A stretch of DNA of 64,000 bases. Source: Phragmites australis (lineage: Eukaryota; Streptophyta; Magnoliopsida; Poales; Poaceae). Made by a program: the position numbers and the translations under genes. The notes beneath the pieces were generated by a model. That model saw only the letters and a program-made list of their open reading frames with translations, was not told where the DNA came from and searched no databases. The DNA lies in the NCBI RefSeq assembly GCF_958298935.1, contig NC_084927.1, forward strand, positions 28,904,001-28,968,000, given 5' to 3'. Each line of letters starts with the position of its first letter. Position 1 is the stretch's first letter. Positions 46,101 to 56,643 of the stretch are shown here, in pieces.

Positions 46101-49100
46101 TGGAATAGGAAACAAACATATATGGGGCAGAGCAAATGCTACCACAACTGATAAGCAGATAGAAAATATCCACATTAGAATAATGCCCAAACATGATATT
46201 CCAAAGGACACAAGCCCAGGGCGTCCACCCATAAGCAATGATGTTCCCCATATCAGAAGCGACTGCAATATGATTGAGTTGTGAAAGATGATAGCAAGTC
46301 GCTGTTGATAGACCACCATGTACTTGCCCTGCAAAGTTGTTACATACAAGTGGAAAGAGAAAATTCAGTTGACTGCAATACCAACCTCAGTTAATCTGAA
46401 AAAGGTGTGCTGTTTCAGCTAATATTGGTGATAAAGGTTGCCCTCCAAAATTTTCCAGTAGCCCTCTATGATCTCAAATACTAGCTAATTAAATCTGAAA
46501 TGTTAAGATAGTAACAGTGCAATGACCAGTATGAAACGGCAACCCTTTTTTCGTACAGAACTTTGAAATCAAAAGATATGAATGTGATTGATTAAGCTTA
46601 GTGAGAAAAAACAGAGATTTCATGACACATTGGCAGCACCAGACAAAGAGAAGAGAATTTACTGCAATACCAGAATGTCGAAAAAAACAGCTTTATTCTG
46701 CTCTGTGTTTTCTTGCTTTTGTTGTTGTGCATCTTTCAAAAATTTTGGCGATGCTGCAGTGTGGAGTAGGAAAGCAATCATGTTATCTCCAATGTGCTGA
46801 AGAGACCCTGGTTTCAGAAGCTTCATCTTGTCATTCTGCACAGAAGATAACAGCAACAATAACAAATCAGAAGTTCAAATGTTTAGGATTCAACTAAAAG
46901 TGGACTAACAAATATTCGTTTGACCTTTAGACCTTATATTATTTTTACCAATATCAACAGAGGTCATGTTTCAAACCAAATCTATTACACGGTTCTGAGC
47001 ACAAGAGCCACATGAAATTATAGTCTCAGGGCATCCAAGTAATAATAAGATATCACCAAGAATCAAATGGTTGCATATATGGCTAAGTATGGTATGGTGT
47101 TGTGTGACTATTTGTATTTGTAAACCATTTATTCCATCTTTAATGAAATGACACACAGTTCTCCCGTGTGTTCGAGGAAAAAAACATGTTATGGGCCTTG
47201 GGTCCTGTGGCCTGAGGGCAATGGCCGCCTGGTGAGGCAGCAGCAACAGGAGTCAGAGTCTGCATCTGCTGGCAGTAGCAGCAATGCATGAGGCAAAACA
47301 GGCTGAGCCTAGCGCTCCTAGGAACACATAGTTTGTTAGTCAATTGTGTAGGGATAAGATGCTTTGCTATTTCGGTTTGTTAGCTCTTTGTCAGAGATAA
47401 GATGCCCTTACTTGATTTGGTTTGTTCGTTGGTTGTATGCTGTGCATTTAAAAGGAAACGCATCTACAAGCCTTGCTCAGGCGAAGAATAATCACAAAAG
47501 TCTCTAGCCTCCCTCTCTCTCAACAAGGCCTCAGAGCTTCGGTGGCAGCATGGCCGATCGATCAAAGGAAAGTGACTTATCCTCGATCCTTGATCTGCAC
47601 CCAACCCTGCCATATCATAAATCTTCTAGAATTAAACAGTTCAGGTCTGTACTCCATGTAGAGAAATCAGTTAGATAATTATGAAGTAAACGTCATCCAC
47701 AATCACTTTCCACTTTGTTAAGCATTTCCTCTTATACTTGTGTCCTTCCAAGCAGATACTTTTGGTTTGGAACATAAAATCTTTCAGTTTAAAGTGCTAG
47801 TATTGTAGTTCGTCAAACAAAATAGATAGAAAAGCTGGTCCATTGTGTCACGTGCAGGTCCGATGGGCCCTGGCCGTGAGCCAGCCTTGCCCCTCACGTT
47901 CAACATGGGATAGGTTTAGTAAGTTTAGATAGAGATAAGAGTAGCTCAGTTTGTTAGTTTGTTGCCTTTCAGTTCAGCTTTAGATAAGATCAATTAGATA
48001 TTGTTTGTTAGGGCTGTATCCGTCTGGTCTATAAAGATGGGAAGGCACATCGTCATTTAAGGAAGCAAGAAGTAAACATATCTATTCCCAGTCTACCTTC
48101 TCCTACCCCTGCCTGCCCTAGTGGTGCAGCCACCATTCGCTGGCGAGGTGGCGCTGCTTGGGTTCAGGGTAATCTAAGATTGACCCATGACACATTGACT
48201 GAGACTGCGTCATTAAACATCAATATATAATTCTCAAAAATCGTAAATACACAAAGAGTTATCAATGGATTGGATGGACAGAACTTTTCTCCAGAACCTT
48301 GTCTATGGAAGTTCATAACCATGTTGATCTATTTATGGAAAGATCAAAACTAGATAAGTCTGGCATTAATAACGATAAGAAGAATATATATAGCTAAGAG
48401 AACAAACCTTTGTGTGATACACAGATGTTGTATCTGTATATGCAAAATCAAGTCCAGGAAGACCAGCAACTTCCTGATATATTTGAAAATCTGTAGCAGA
48501 TTTTATTGCTCCAGAACGAAAAACATCCTGCAATTACAAAAATGTCAATCTGCAAGGAAGACGACCGAGATATCTATTGTGGAGAACTAAAATGACAGAT
48601 CTGAAACCAAGTTCTTTCACTCAAGCAACAGAATACCCCCCCACCCACCCAGCTCATTTTGAACACCAAATAAGTGGGTGTGAGGGGCTGAGAAACAATC
48701 CTATATGTTTCCTAATTAAAATGGGAAGGCTAGTTCAATACATTGTTTCTAAAACCAAACAACACACAAAAAAAAATTAACACATGCTCTGGGCCCTTGA
48801 TTTTGGTGAAACTGAAGCATGACTACACACTCGTTGCAACAAAAAACTTTATTTGGTTATATTTCCTGCTGCTGGCCAGTAAATACAGTTTTTTTAGGGC
48901 ATCGGCTGGTGTTACAATAACTAGGAAGAGAAACAGCACTCAAACTTCTAGAGCAAGATTATTTATAAACATGAACTGCAGAGGCTAAGGGAACTGTTCA
49001 GAGAGATGTGCTACCTGTGAAGCTATCTGAGCAGATGGGTATTTGGCTACAGCTGCAAAGCTCTCCAAGGCCCAATGGTCGGTACCCTGTCATAGGAAAA

Positions 49101-51858
49101 AAATTAACAACTTAGGCTAAGTAAGTTTGCAATTCTCTTTTTTATTACAAGTAGGGCAAAAGGGAATGGTAATTATTCAAAATGACAAATGACAAACTTT
49201 TTTTTGGTGCCTAAAATTCAAGTAAAGCCAAAGTTGCCCCAGTCACCTTTGTGCTTTTTTTTTTTTCTTAGATGCAAATCCAACTGAACCTTAGTTCCAG
49301 ATTTGCCCAAGTAAACTTTTTACTAGAGTCAGGAACAAAGTAAAATTTTAAAATCAGGAGCTCACAGCTTTGATACAAATGTAGGTACAAATATAATCTA
49401 TACATCCAAATGGGGAATATTATAGGATTAGAAACAGACCTGAAAAAGAGTGGATTTGCCACTGATACCCATAGCTTCCAAATCAACAGCAAAATATACT
49501 GAATTTCTCCAGTGGTGCTGCATAAAAATAAACATTGGGATTAGGAAGTTGCGCATAGCATGCGTAGTGATAGCGTGACAAACGTCTTTCGAAATCACAT
49601 GTTTATAACAGAAGTACAATTGACAGATTCTATTACAGTTTACAATGTGCCATGCAGGGGTTTGTTTTAGAACATTAACAGATGGAAAAGGGACCACTTT
49701 AGTGAACAAGCTGGAGAGCAGAAAGAGAAAGAAAGTAGGTAATGCAGGTTTTGAGGCAAGCTAACAGCCTGTTATTAAAAACCAAGGTGATTCAATTCCT
49801 CTTAATGCTTGACCCGATATGTTCCTACTGCTGCACCTTTTGCTGAACTAATAGAGGATAATCCTAACAGCTACTAATGTAGACACCTCCCCGCATTCCC
49901 GTGCCAAAAAAAAAAAAACTCATGCACGAACACCAAATCCTATAGAACTGCATTCATGGATTGAGTGGGACATTATCATGGTGAGGAGTTCGCCAAACAT
50001 GCAGCTGTTCTATTGTTAACAATCAGAAGTCAGTTTTTGCCCATGCACAGTGCAATTTGTTGAGGTCTGGTATTCAACCAACTGTTATAAGAGAATGACT
50101 GCTGCTGATATATACAAATAGCAGTTAATTCTATACTTGCAGGTAACGAATTATACATCCTTGTTTCTTCTTCCAATTAATTAATCTACTTGACTCCATC
50201 GATAAAGATATAAAATAGACCAGGTTAATCTGATTTGCAGGTTCGACACATGGTTAATAGACCTGGACTGCACAGGCAATAGCTCAGGCACTAGTTATGG
50301 CATATGTATGAAGTTTAAAGATACTGACCTGAGTTATAAAACTATGGGCGCCATCAAGACCCTCTTCTTCTCCTGTGTTGAATAAAAACAGGACACCACT
50401 CTTAAACCCATGTGCCGACTGAGCCACTCCCCGTGCAAGCTCTAACATGACTCCCACACATGAACTGCAATCTCCGGCTCCTTCTCTGAAAAAGCATAAG
50501 TGTATATTTATTTTATCAAAAAAAAAAACAAAATGGACAAAAGAAAAATAAATGTGAAAGTTGCTACAACTTACAAGTTGTACCAGTAAAACAACTAATG
50601 TACAAACAAAACTAAGTAATGATGCTTTACTATTACCACAATGCCCTATATGAATAGCTATCTAAATTACTAGTGGTATCCTGCTCAACCGAATGACCAG
50701 GCAAACAAAACATAGCACTGTCAATCATACAACATCATTTGTATGGTTCCTTCAAAACATAACGTAAGTATATGTTCACTAAATAATACTCCCTCTTGAA
50801 CTCACACCAACATTCCTTATCGAGTTAATGTTTGGCAACCATTTTTCTAGTAAAAAATCCTTCATCCGTATGTTTAATGAAGAGGGTATTGAGCCTTACG
50901 TTGTGGAAACAGTGTCGATATGCGAAGAAACCAGAATCAAATTTTCCTCGGCTTCCGGTAAATATTTTGGAACAACTCTCAATAGCACATGCTTTAGGTC
51001 TGAATATAAGAGAGTTTTTCCCTTGAAAAGACCATTAGATATACGATTTGCACCAATATCTGTGTGAAACAGCTCCAATTGAACATCAACCTCCCAATGA
51101 GCTGTCTTCTTTATTTTTTCTGCTACTGCATATACATACTATTGCATGGGCATGTCAAAATGGATAGTACAACCAAAGGAAATGTTCCAGAAAAGTGCTC
51201 AGTTTTAATAATGTTATTTATCATGTTATAATATGGTGTATCCATAACACCACTGTGATGTAAGAAAGAAAACAGTAAATAAAACAATTAAAACATAGAG
51301 ACAGGAAGAATTAATTAGGTGGATCCTAACTTCAAATTGTGTTTTCTTATCAGAAGTTCACGGTAATTTAGCTGTCACTACTTATCTAGTAGCTGTACGT
51401 TGCAATGGCAATCACAATTGTACGGCAGATGAATTATAAATGTGGGGTCAATTTGGTCCTGCTGTGTTGTGCTGAGCTGCGGGGAGAACTCTATTTAGTG
51501 TCTTTAACAATTATGCCGAAGCATCTATGTTAGTTAATATCCAAACTTAGTAAAACGAAAGTTCTTTGAACATCCACCAATATGTCATGCTTGCGCATAG
51601 AAATTGCTAGGTTATATTTGCAGGGAGCTGAATATAAATACAAGTTAGCAAAAGTTTTCAATTGTAAGAGGTGGATTGATATCACTTGAAAGTACTTTAA
51701 TGGATTTGCCATGTGGTACTACCACATCCAGCGTCTCAGACAAATCTTGAAACATGGATTCCATGTACTGACCAAAAGTAAATTGTTTGACCTAGCCAGA
51801 TAAGTGAAATGTTTTACCCTTACTGTTGTGAATGATGCAAAATAATCTAACATTAATA

Positions 51859-51890
<32 letters not shown>

Positions 51891-51917
51891 CGCGTGTGCG
51901 CGTGAGCGTGCGCGTGT

Positions 51918-51955
<38 letters not shown>

Positions 51956-52369
51956 CCAATTGCATCAAGGATAGTGTAATACTTGGCATCAACAATGAAA
52001 CTAGAAGACTCAAGTGTTAAAACTGTGAAAGTAAGCAGCATGAATGAACACCTGGACGGCAAGATCGAGGGAGTCTGAACCAACTGGATGAGGACCCAAG
52101 CCTGTCAAATACTTAACATGCTCAAGCGCAGAAGCTTCCGAGAACCCCCGCTTGCCAGCCTGCTCAGCATCTAGGGGCAAAGGAAGGTTTGCGAACTGGA
52201 TACGATAAACAGACCAGGATCCATGAAGGAAAACTATCAACAATCCCAGTAACAAATAAGCGCCCCTCCTATGCTTGTGGTTGTTCTCGTCTGAATCGAC
52301 TGCTTCATCAACTTTAGGCTTCTCATGGGTTGACACAGAAGAACCTCGCCCTCGAGGCATTCTGTTCAT
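43152..52369 (-). CDS. ERMP1: Endoplasmic reticulum metallopeptidase 1-like (M28 family)
   Basis: Thirteen coding exons (high to low): 52369-52052, 51138-50900, 50485-50329, 49517-49440, 49086-49015, 48527-48408, 46835-46671, 46328-45803, 45725-45569, 45439-45330, 44844-44738, 44028-43665, 43471-43152. All have GT-AG junctions with matching phases; 910 aa. A TM segment at about 36-55 (GAYLLLGLLIVFLHGSW) is followed by the lumenal M28 peptidase domain. Zinc ligands and catalytic residues are visible: H179 and D181 (SSHIDT), D191 (GAGDCSS), E225/E226 (NTGEEEG), D250 (DLEA), H326 (VYHTK). Exons 8-11 encode about eight hydrophobic TM segments, then a C-terminal lumenal domain. Family role: an ER-membrane zinc exopeptidase; the plant substrate is unknown. 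The start is chosen at ATG 52369, with an in-frame ATG at 52360. A non-coding 5' exon may end at 53058. Confidence 0.94.
47140..48190 (+). mobile_element. LTR-like fragments in intron 6 of the metallopeptidase gene
   Basis: Two neighbouring stretches (about 47140-47640 and 47850-48190) share 'GGGCC..GGCC..G', 'TAGTTTGTTAGT', 'AGATAAGAT' and end in leader-like CT-rich sequence after 'ATAAAGATGGGAAGG'. They resemble small Copia solo LTRs or promoter-containing repeat pieces. Neither has clear TG...CA ends or target duplications, so the call is tentative. They lie in the 1572-bp intron between exons 6 and 7. Confidence 0.35.
51859..51954 (+). repeat. (GT)n/(GC)n compound microsatellite in intron 1
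   Basis: About 95 bases of alternating purine-pyrimidine sequence: TG repeats, a CGCG-containing middle, then a longer uninterrupted TG run. It sits in intron 1 of the metallopeptidase gene. Open frames across it on both strands are artefacts. Confidence 0.95.
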
Positions 52370-53057
52370 CTGGTTCAAAACGTGCAAACAAAAAAAATTA
52401 TCTTCACAAGTACTACTACAAATAGAAAACTAATCAACAATTAGCTGGAATGTTTTCTGTAGTACTTTCTTATAGAAATGAGTAAAAACACTGTTTACTT
52501 TTCTGTTGACATTTTACTATTTTAGGCCAAATGAATTAAATTGAACTATTTCATTACAACAAGATAACTATTTTAAGTCCATGCTACCAATTTCGGTAAA
52601 AAAAAAAAGCCCATGTTACCAAATTAGAAGTTTCCCATGAATCGGGGTAAAATACAATATGAATCAGACGCTCCTCAGCATTCCAGATCATTAAAAACTA
52701 CTAATGTAAGAAATGAATTGGTGTAAACTTCCCTCTCTTTGCCATAAATCAAAACCCAAACAGTACAATCAGATATACCATATACGTATCATGTCCATGT
52801 GTTGCGATTTACCCATTAAGTTTCAAGCACAGTTTTACCCAGATCCGTGGTTCACAATGTCACAACTGGATCGTCCCCAACATAAACCAAGTCCCAATGC
52901 TGTAATTGTGCTGTGGGCCCCACAAAGTCAGCCTAAGGAGTCGCGGATCTACCACCCCGGCGAGCTCTGGCGGCCGGCGGCGCAACCCCCCCCCCCCCAC
53001 CCCTCCCCGGGGAGCGAAGCGACGGCGAGGGAGAAAACCATCGGAGCGCTGACTTAC

Positions 53058-53250
53058 TGTTGCGATGGAGGAGCTGCCGTAGACGAAGGGCGCCGCCTTG
53101 CTTGGCCTCGCCAAGAGCGACGCGTGCGGAAGGCAGAAGCACCGAGAGCGCCGGCCGGTGGATGGGCGACGCGTGCGGACGGTAGAAGGCAGAAGCCTAG
53201 AAGGAAAGCGCCGGCCGGTGGATGGGCAACGCGTGGTGATCAGCGACAAT
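53058..53250 (-). promoter_or_regulatory. Probable 5' leader exon and promoter region of the metallopeptidase gene
   Basis: GC-rich DNA at 52960-53250 ends, on the minus strand, in a strong splice donor (ACA|GTAAGTC at 53058/53057). A matching acceptor (TTGAACCAG) lies directly before the ATG at 52369. This suggests a non-coding first exon and a leader intron of about 690 bases. The GC-rich block contains a duplicated segment (GCCGGCCGGTGGATGGGC at 53150 and 53210, period 60). Transcription start not identified. Confidence 0.5.
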
Positions 53251-53266
53251 ATTTTACTTTGGCTGT

Positions 53267-53762
53267 TAGGGATGGCAATCGGTTACGGTGGGTACACGGT
53301 TCGTACTTATCTATATTTGTATTTGTTAGTTTTTTATCTATATATGGGTATATTTATGCAGGTCTGTATTTATGAACGTATATGTGTGAAGAGTCGATTT
53401 CAAACCTGTTACCCGTATGTACTCGTTACTTATAGGTATATCTGTTTACCCGTGAAGGCAAGGGGCGATAACGGCGAGACAGGGCGGTGCGACGTGGGGT
53501 GGCGGCGGCGGCAAGGCAGGGTGGTCGGGGTGGGATATTTATATAATGTAGAATGTTAGGGTTTGAAATGAGATATTTATATGACGAATATATGTATTTC
53601 ACGGGTATAGGTATGTTTTATCCATATCCGTACATATTTACCCTTCGGGTAGTATATTTTAATCACAAACATACTCATGTGTACCATTTGTTATTCATAC
53701 CCTATCTTATTCGAGTATTTATCTATGGATAAACGTGTAATCAGGATAAATTACTATCCCTA
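53267..53762 (+). mobile_element. hAT-type MITE
   Basis: A 496-bp AT-rich element with terminal inverted repeats TAGGGATGGCAAT (left) and TAGGGATAGTAAT (right, reverse complement). No coding capacity is supported. The expected 8-bp target duplication is not seen at the termini. Instead, about 40 bases of flank (CGTGGTGAT...ATTTTACTTTGG) occur on both sides, at about 53232 and 53765. It lies just upstream of the metallopeptidase gene's likely promoter. Confidence 0.7.
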
Positions 53763-53803
53763 GACGTGGTGATTGAGAGCACTGACACCGAGATTTTACT
53801 TTG

Positions 53804-55200
53804 GATATCATTCACTACAGTCATAAATACTTATGTTTTGGATAATATCTAGTTAAAATTTTAAAATGTTTATCTCAGAAATTATATATATATATTTATT
53901 TTGAAAAATATTTTCATAATCTTATAAATTTTTTGAAATCTATACACATATTGTAAAAGAAAATAGTGGTCAAATATAAGCATCGGAGATCATGTCATTT
54001 CCAATAAGTAACGTATTTTTTACCGGAAGAAGTAATATAGACCGAATCCTCCATCATTGGTAAATTTTAGTCCTGATCCGCTAGACTGACCAGTCTAGAA
54101 ACCATGAAGTTAACTTTGTCATTATGAGTTAATTCATATAAACAACGCAACTAATGATAGCCTGAAATTGCAAATATTAAGTATTTATACTCCATACGAA
54201 CTGCACACACTGACTTCACATATTCATCTAATCTCTCCTCTTACTCTTCACTATCGTAGCGTAAAAAATTGGATGTACTTTCTGAATTATATTACCCAAG
54301 AGCAGACTTACGTGGAAAATTAGGTTAAGTTAACCCCAAAAAATTGGAAAATAAACTGCTATTAGTACCCCACCCCAAAAGAAACAAATTGGATAAATTA
54401 GAGTACCCAACCCAACAACAAAGAAGAGTTGGATTACATTGCTCGTAGTGAAGTAAAGATACTACGAAACTAAACAATCCATCCAAGCAAACTAGGGCTT
54501 CCTTACTAGCAGAACAGGCAGTCAATTCAAGTATGGATGAATCTACGCTTGATGCCGGATCAATATAAGTGAGAAAACGAGTGGACGACAATGGTGAGGA
54601 TGAGAGGATAATTCCCTCGAGGTAGCGTGCTTTACAAGGAGGTTGGAAGAGAGTTAGTTGTGCGGAGAGTCTTCCGTGATGATTTGGGGCTTCGGGACTA
54701 TGGTTGGGAAGCCAATACGAAGAAGGCGATAGGGAGGCATCAATTGGGTCGTGGCCTTGTGCCGTAGCGAGAGGAAGGGGAAGATGACATATGGAGATTT
54801 AATAGTCTAGATATATTTTCATCTGTATTGTTCTAGTGCGGTAAATTAATTTTTGTACATCATTTAACTTAAAATAATGGAATATGCACGGATTTTTTTT
54901 GAACTACAATACACACGAACTTAGTAGCGCATCAAGATGAAATCGCAAAAAATGTAACACATCAAGATGTGAGATATTTTAGTTGGAGGAAAAGATCGAG
55001 GGTCATGATTACCTCACCCCTTATTTCAGTCACTATCTCAACCTCCAATCCCTATATCCAAAGGCAACCCAGAGCTGGGGAGGACATTGAGTCCTATGGA
55101 CACGAGAGAGTACAATCCGGGTAGGGCACTGAAAGAATTCATGTATGAGAGATAAACTCAAGTAAAAATGAAGGTCGCCTCGAGGGTGAGGTAATCACGA
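53804..55200. other. Intergenic, nothing supported
   Basis: AT-rich, all frames short. An 88-codon minus-strand frame at 54591-54325 shows no family. No repeat termini recognised. Confidence 0.45.
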
Positions 55201-55209
55201 GCCTGCATG

Positions 55210-55850
55210 AAGGTTGGGAACGAGAGAAGGAGCAGCAGCAGCATCTTAAGGACGACAAATTTGGGGCTAAGACCCCGAATCAATTGGTGAACAATGGATC
55301 ACTGGCTGACAGGTTGGTCACAACCAGCGAGGGCGTTAACGAGCATCTGCAACTTGTGGCAGTAAGCAGAGGTGGAGAGATCCCCTTGGCTGAGGGCATG
55401 GAACTTGACTTCGAGGTGACTGGTGCGACTTCTTGTTCCCAGAGAATATGGTCTTAAGGTGGTTCCAAGTGTCGTAGCCAGTGGCAAAAGGCTTCATGAC
55501 CATGTCGAAAAGCTTATCAGAGACCGTGGCATATAGCCACATGAGGACAATCAGGTTTTCCCAAACCCAATCGGGATCATCATGGCGTGACTCATGTTCG
55601 TTAATGCTGTCGCTTAGATTGAGTCGGCCTAGCACAACCAAGAGAGTGCACCATTTTGTGTAGTTGTTGGATTGGAGATCGGGGGTAAAGGAAACAAATG
55701 AATTGATGTTGACGATGTGTATGGCATGGGAGAGGGGCATGACAGTGCAGGGGAGGGAGTGCCCAAAGCAGATGAGAAAGAAGAGCCGTCCGTCATGGTG
55801 GGGAAGGAATTAGAGCTCTGGGATGAAGGCTACTGATAGAGAGATAAACT
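55210..55850 (-). pseudogene. Ty1-Copia gag fragment (frameshifted)
   Basis: The minus-strand frame 55740-55336 begins in a typical Copia gag N-terminus (F.PDLQSNNYTKWC..., then DKLFDMVMKPFATGYDTWNHL). After a shift near 55440 the match continues in 55487-55299 (HALSQGDLSTSAYCHKLQMLVNAL) and on to 55210 (QLIRGLSPKFVVLKMLL). This is the UBN2-type gag region of a Copia element or of the related free-standing gag-like genes. No zinc knuckle or pol follows. Non-functional. Confidence 0.8.
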
Positions 55851-56643
55851 CAAGTAATCGATGATGTTTCATTATGATCAAGCTCTATGTTTATATAGTA
55901 CAAGAACTCATGAAGCTATGCAGCAAATTTCAGCCGAGACTTGCCCATACACTGGCGACGCAGCGCGGCCTTGATGGAGATCATGCACATTGCACAACAG
56001 AACATCCTGCGCATGCACTGGTGACGCGGCGTTGGAGATCGTGCACAACAGAACGTCCTTGTGGCGCCTGTAGACTCGGTATGCTAACAGCTGAACGTCC
56101 TTCCAACAATTCCTTCTTTATAAACCTAGAAAGAGTTCTTGCAAGTCGATAGTACTTACTAAGCCAAGCACAACCCAGGATATGATCCCTGAATTAACAT
56201 TTGCGCGCCAGTAAGTGATGGCCACAACAGAAAGAATAGCCTGTCATATCAATTCACAGCTTTAAAAGAGGCAAATAACTTGTTAGGGATTCCCGGAGCA
56301 ACATTTTCGCACAATGATATGAAAACCAATTTCCAGTTCACACTGCTGATTTCAACAAAAAAAGATTCACCTAACTGTTACATTCCATAAAAAAAAACAC
56401 GGCAAATAGACATCAGAACAGTGAGTTAACAATAGTGGATTAAAGATCTGCTAGACCAGATCCTAGTATTTTGGCATTTCCGGCACCATCATCAAATGCA
56501 TGCACAGCACAAAGTTGGGCGATTATGGCACTGATTAGCGATTATGTATTTTCTCTAGCTGATGTAGTAGAGATCAGGCACTGTTACAGAGCAGGCACTG
56601 TTCTTGGCAAATCAGTCAGACATAATCAACATGTGTTACCTAC
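55851..56643. other. 3' flank of RRP4, no separate gene
   Basis: Probably contains the RRP4 3' untranslated region. On the minus strand an acceptor-like TATGACAG ends at 56241, followed by an open stretch to a stop near 56156 that could be an alternative last exon of RRP4 (see that entry). Nothing else supported. Confidence 0.4.

Noticed and set aside
51792..52083. THTHTH/VCVCVC-rich frames
   Set aside because: Translation of the GT/GC microsatellite.
55481..55663. 60-codon plus-strand frame
   Set aside because: Antisense shadow of the Copia gag fragment.
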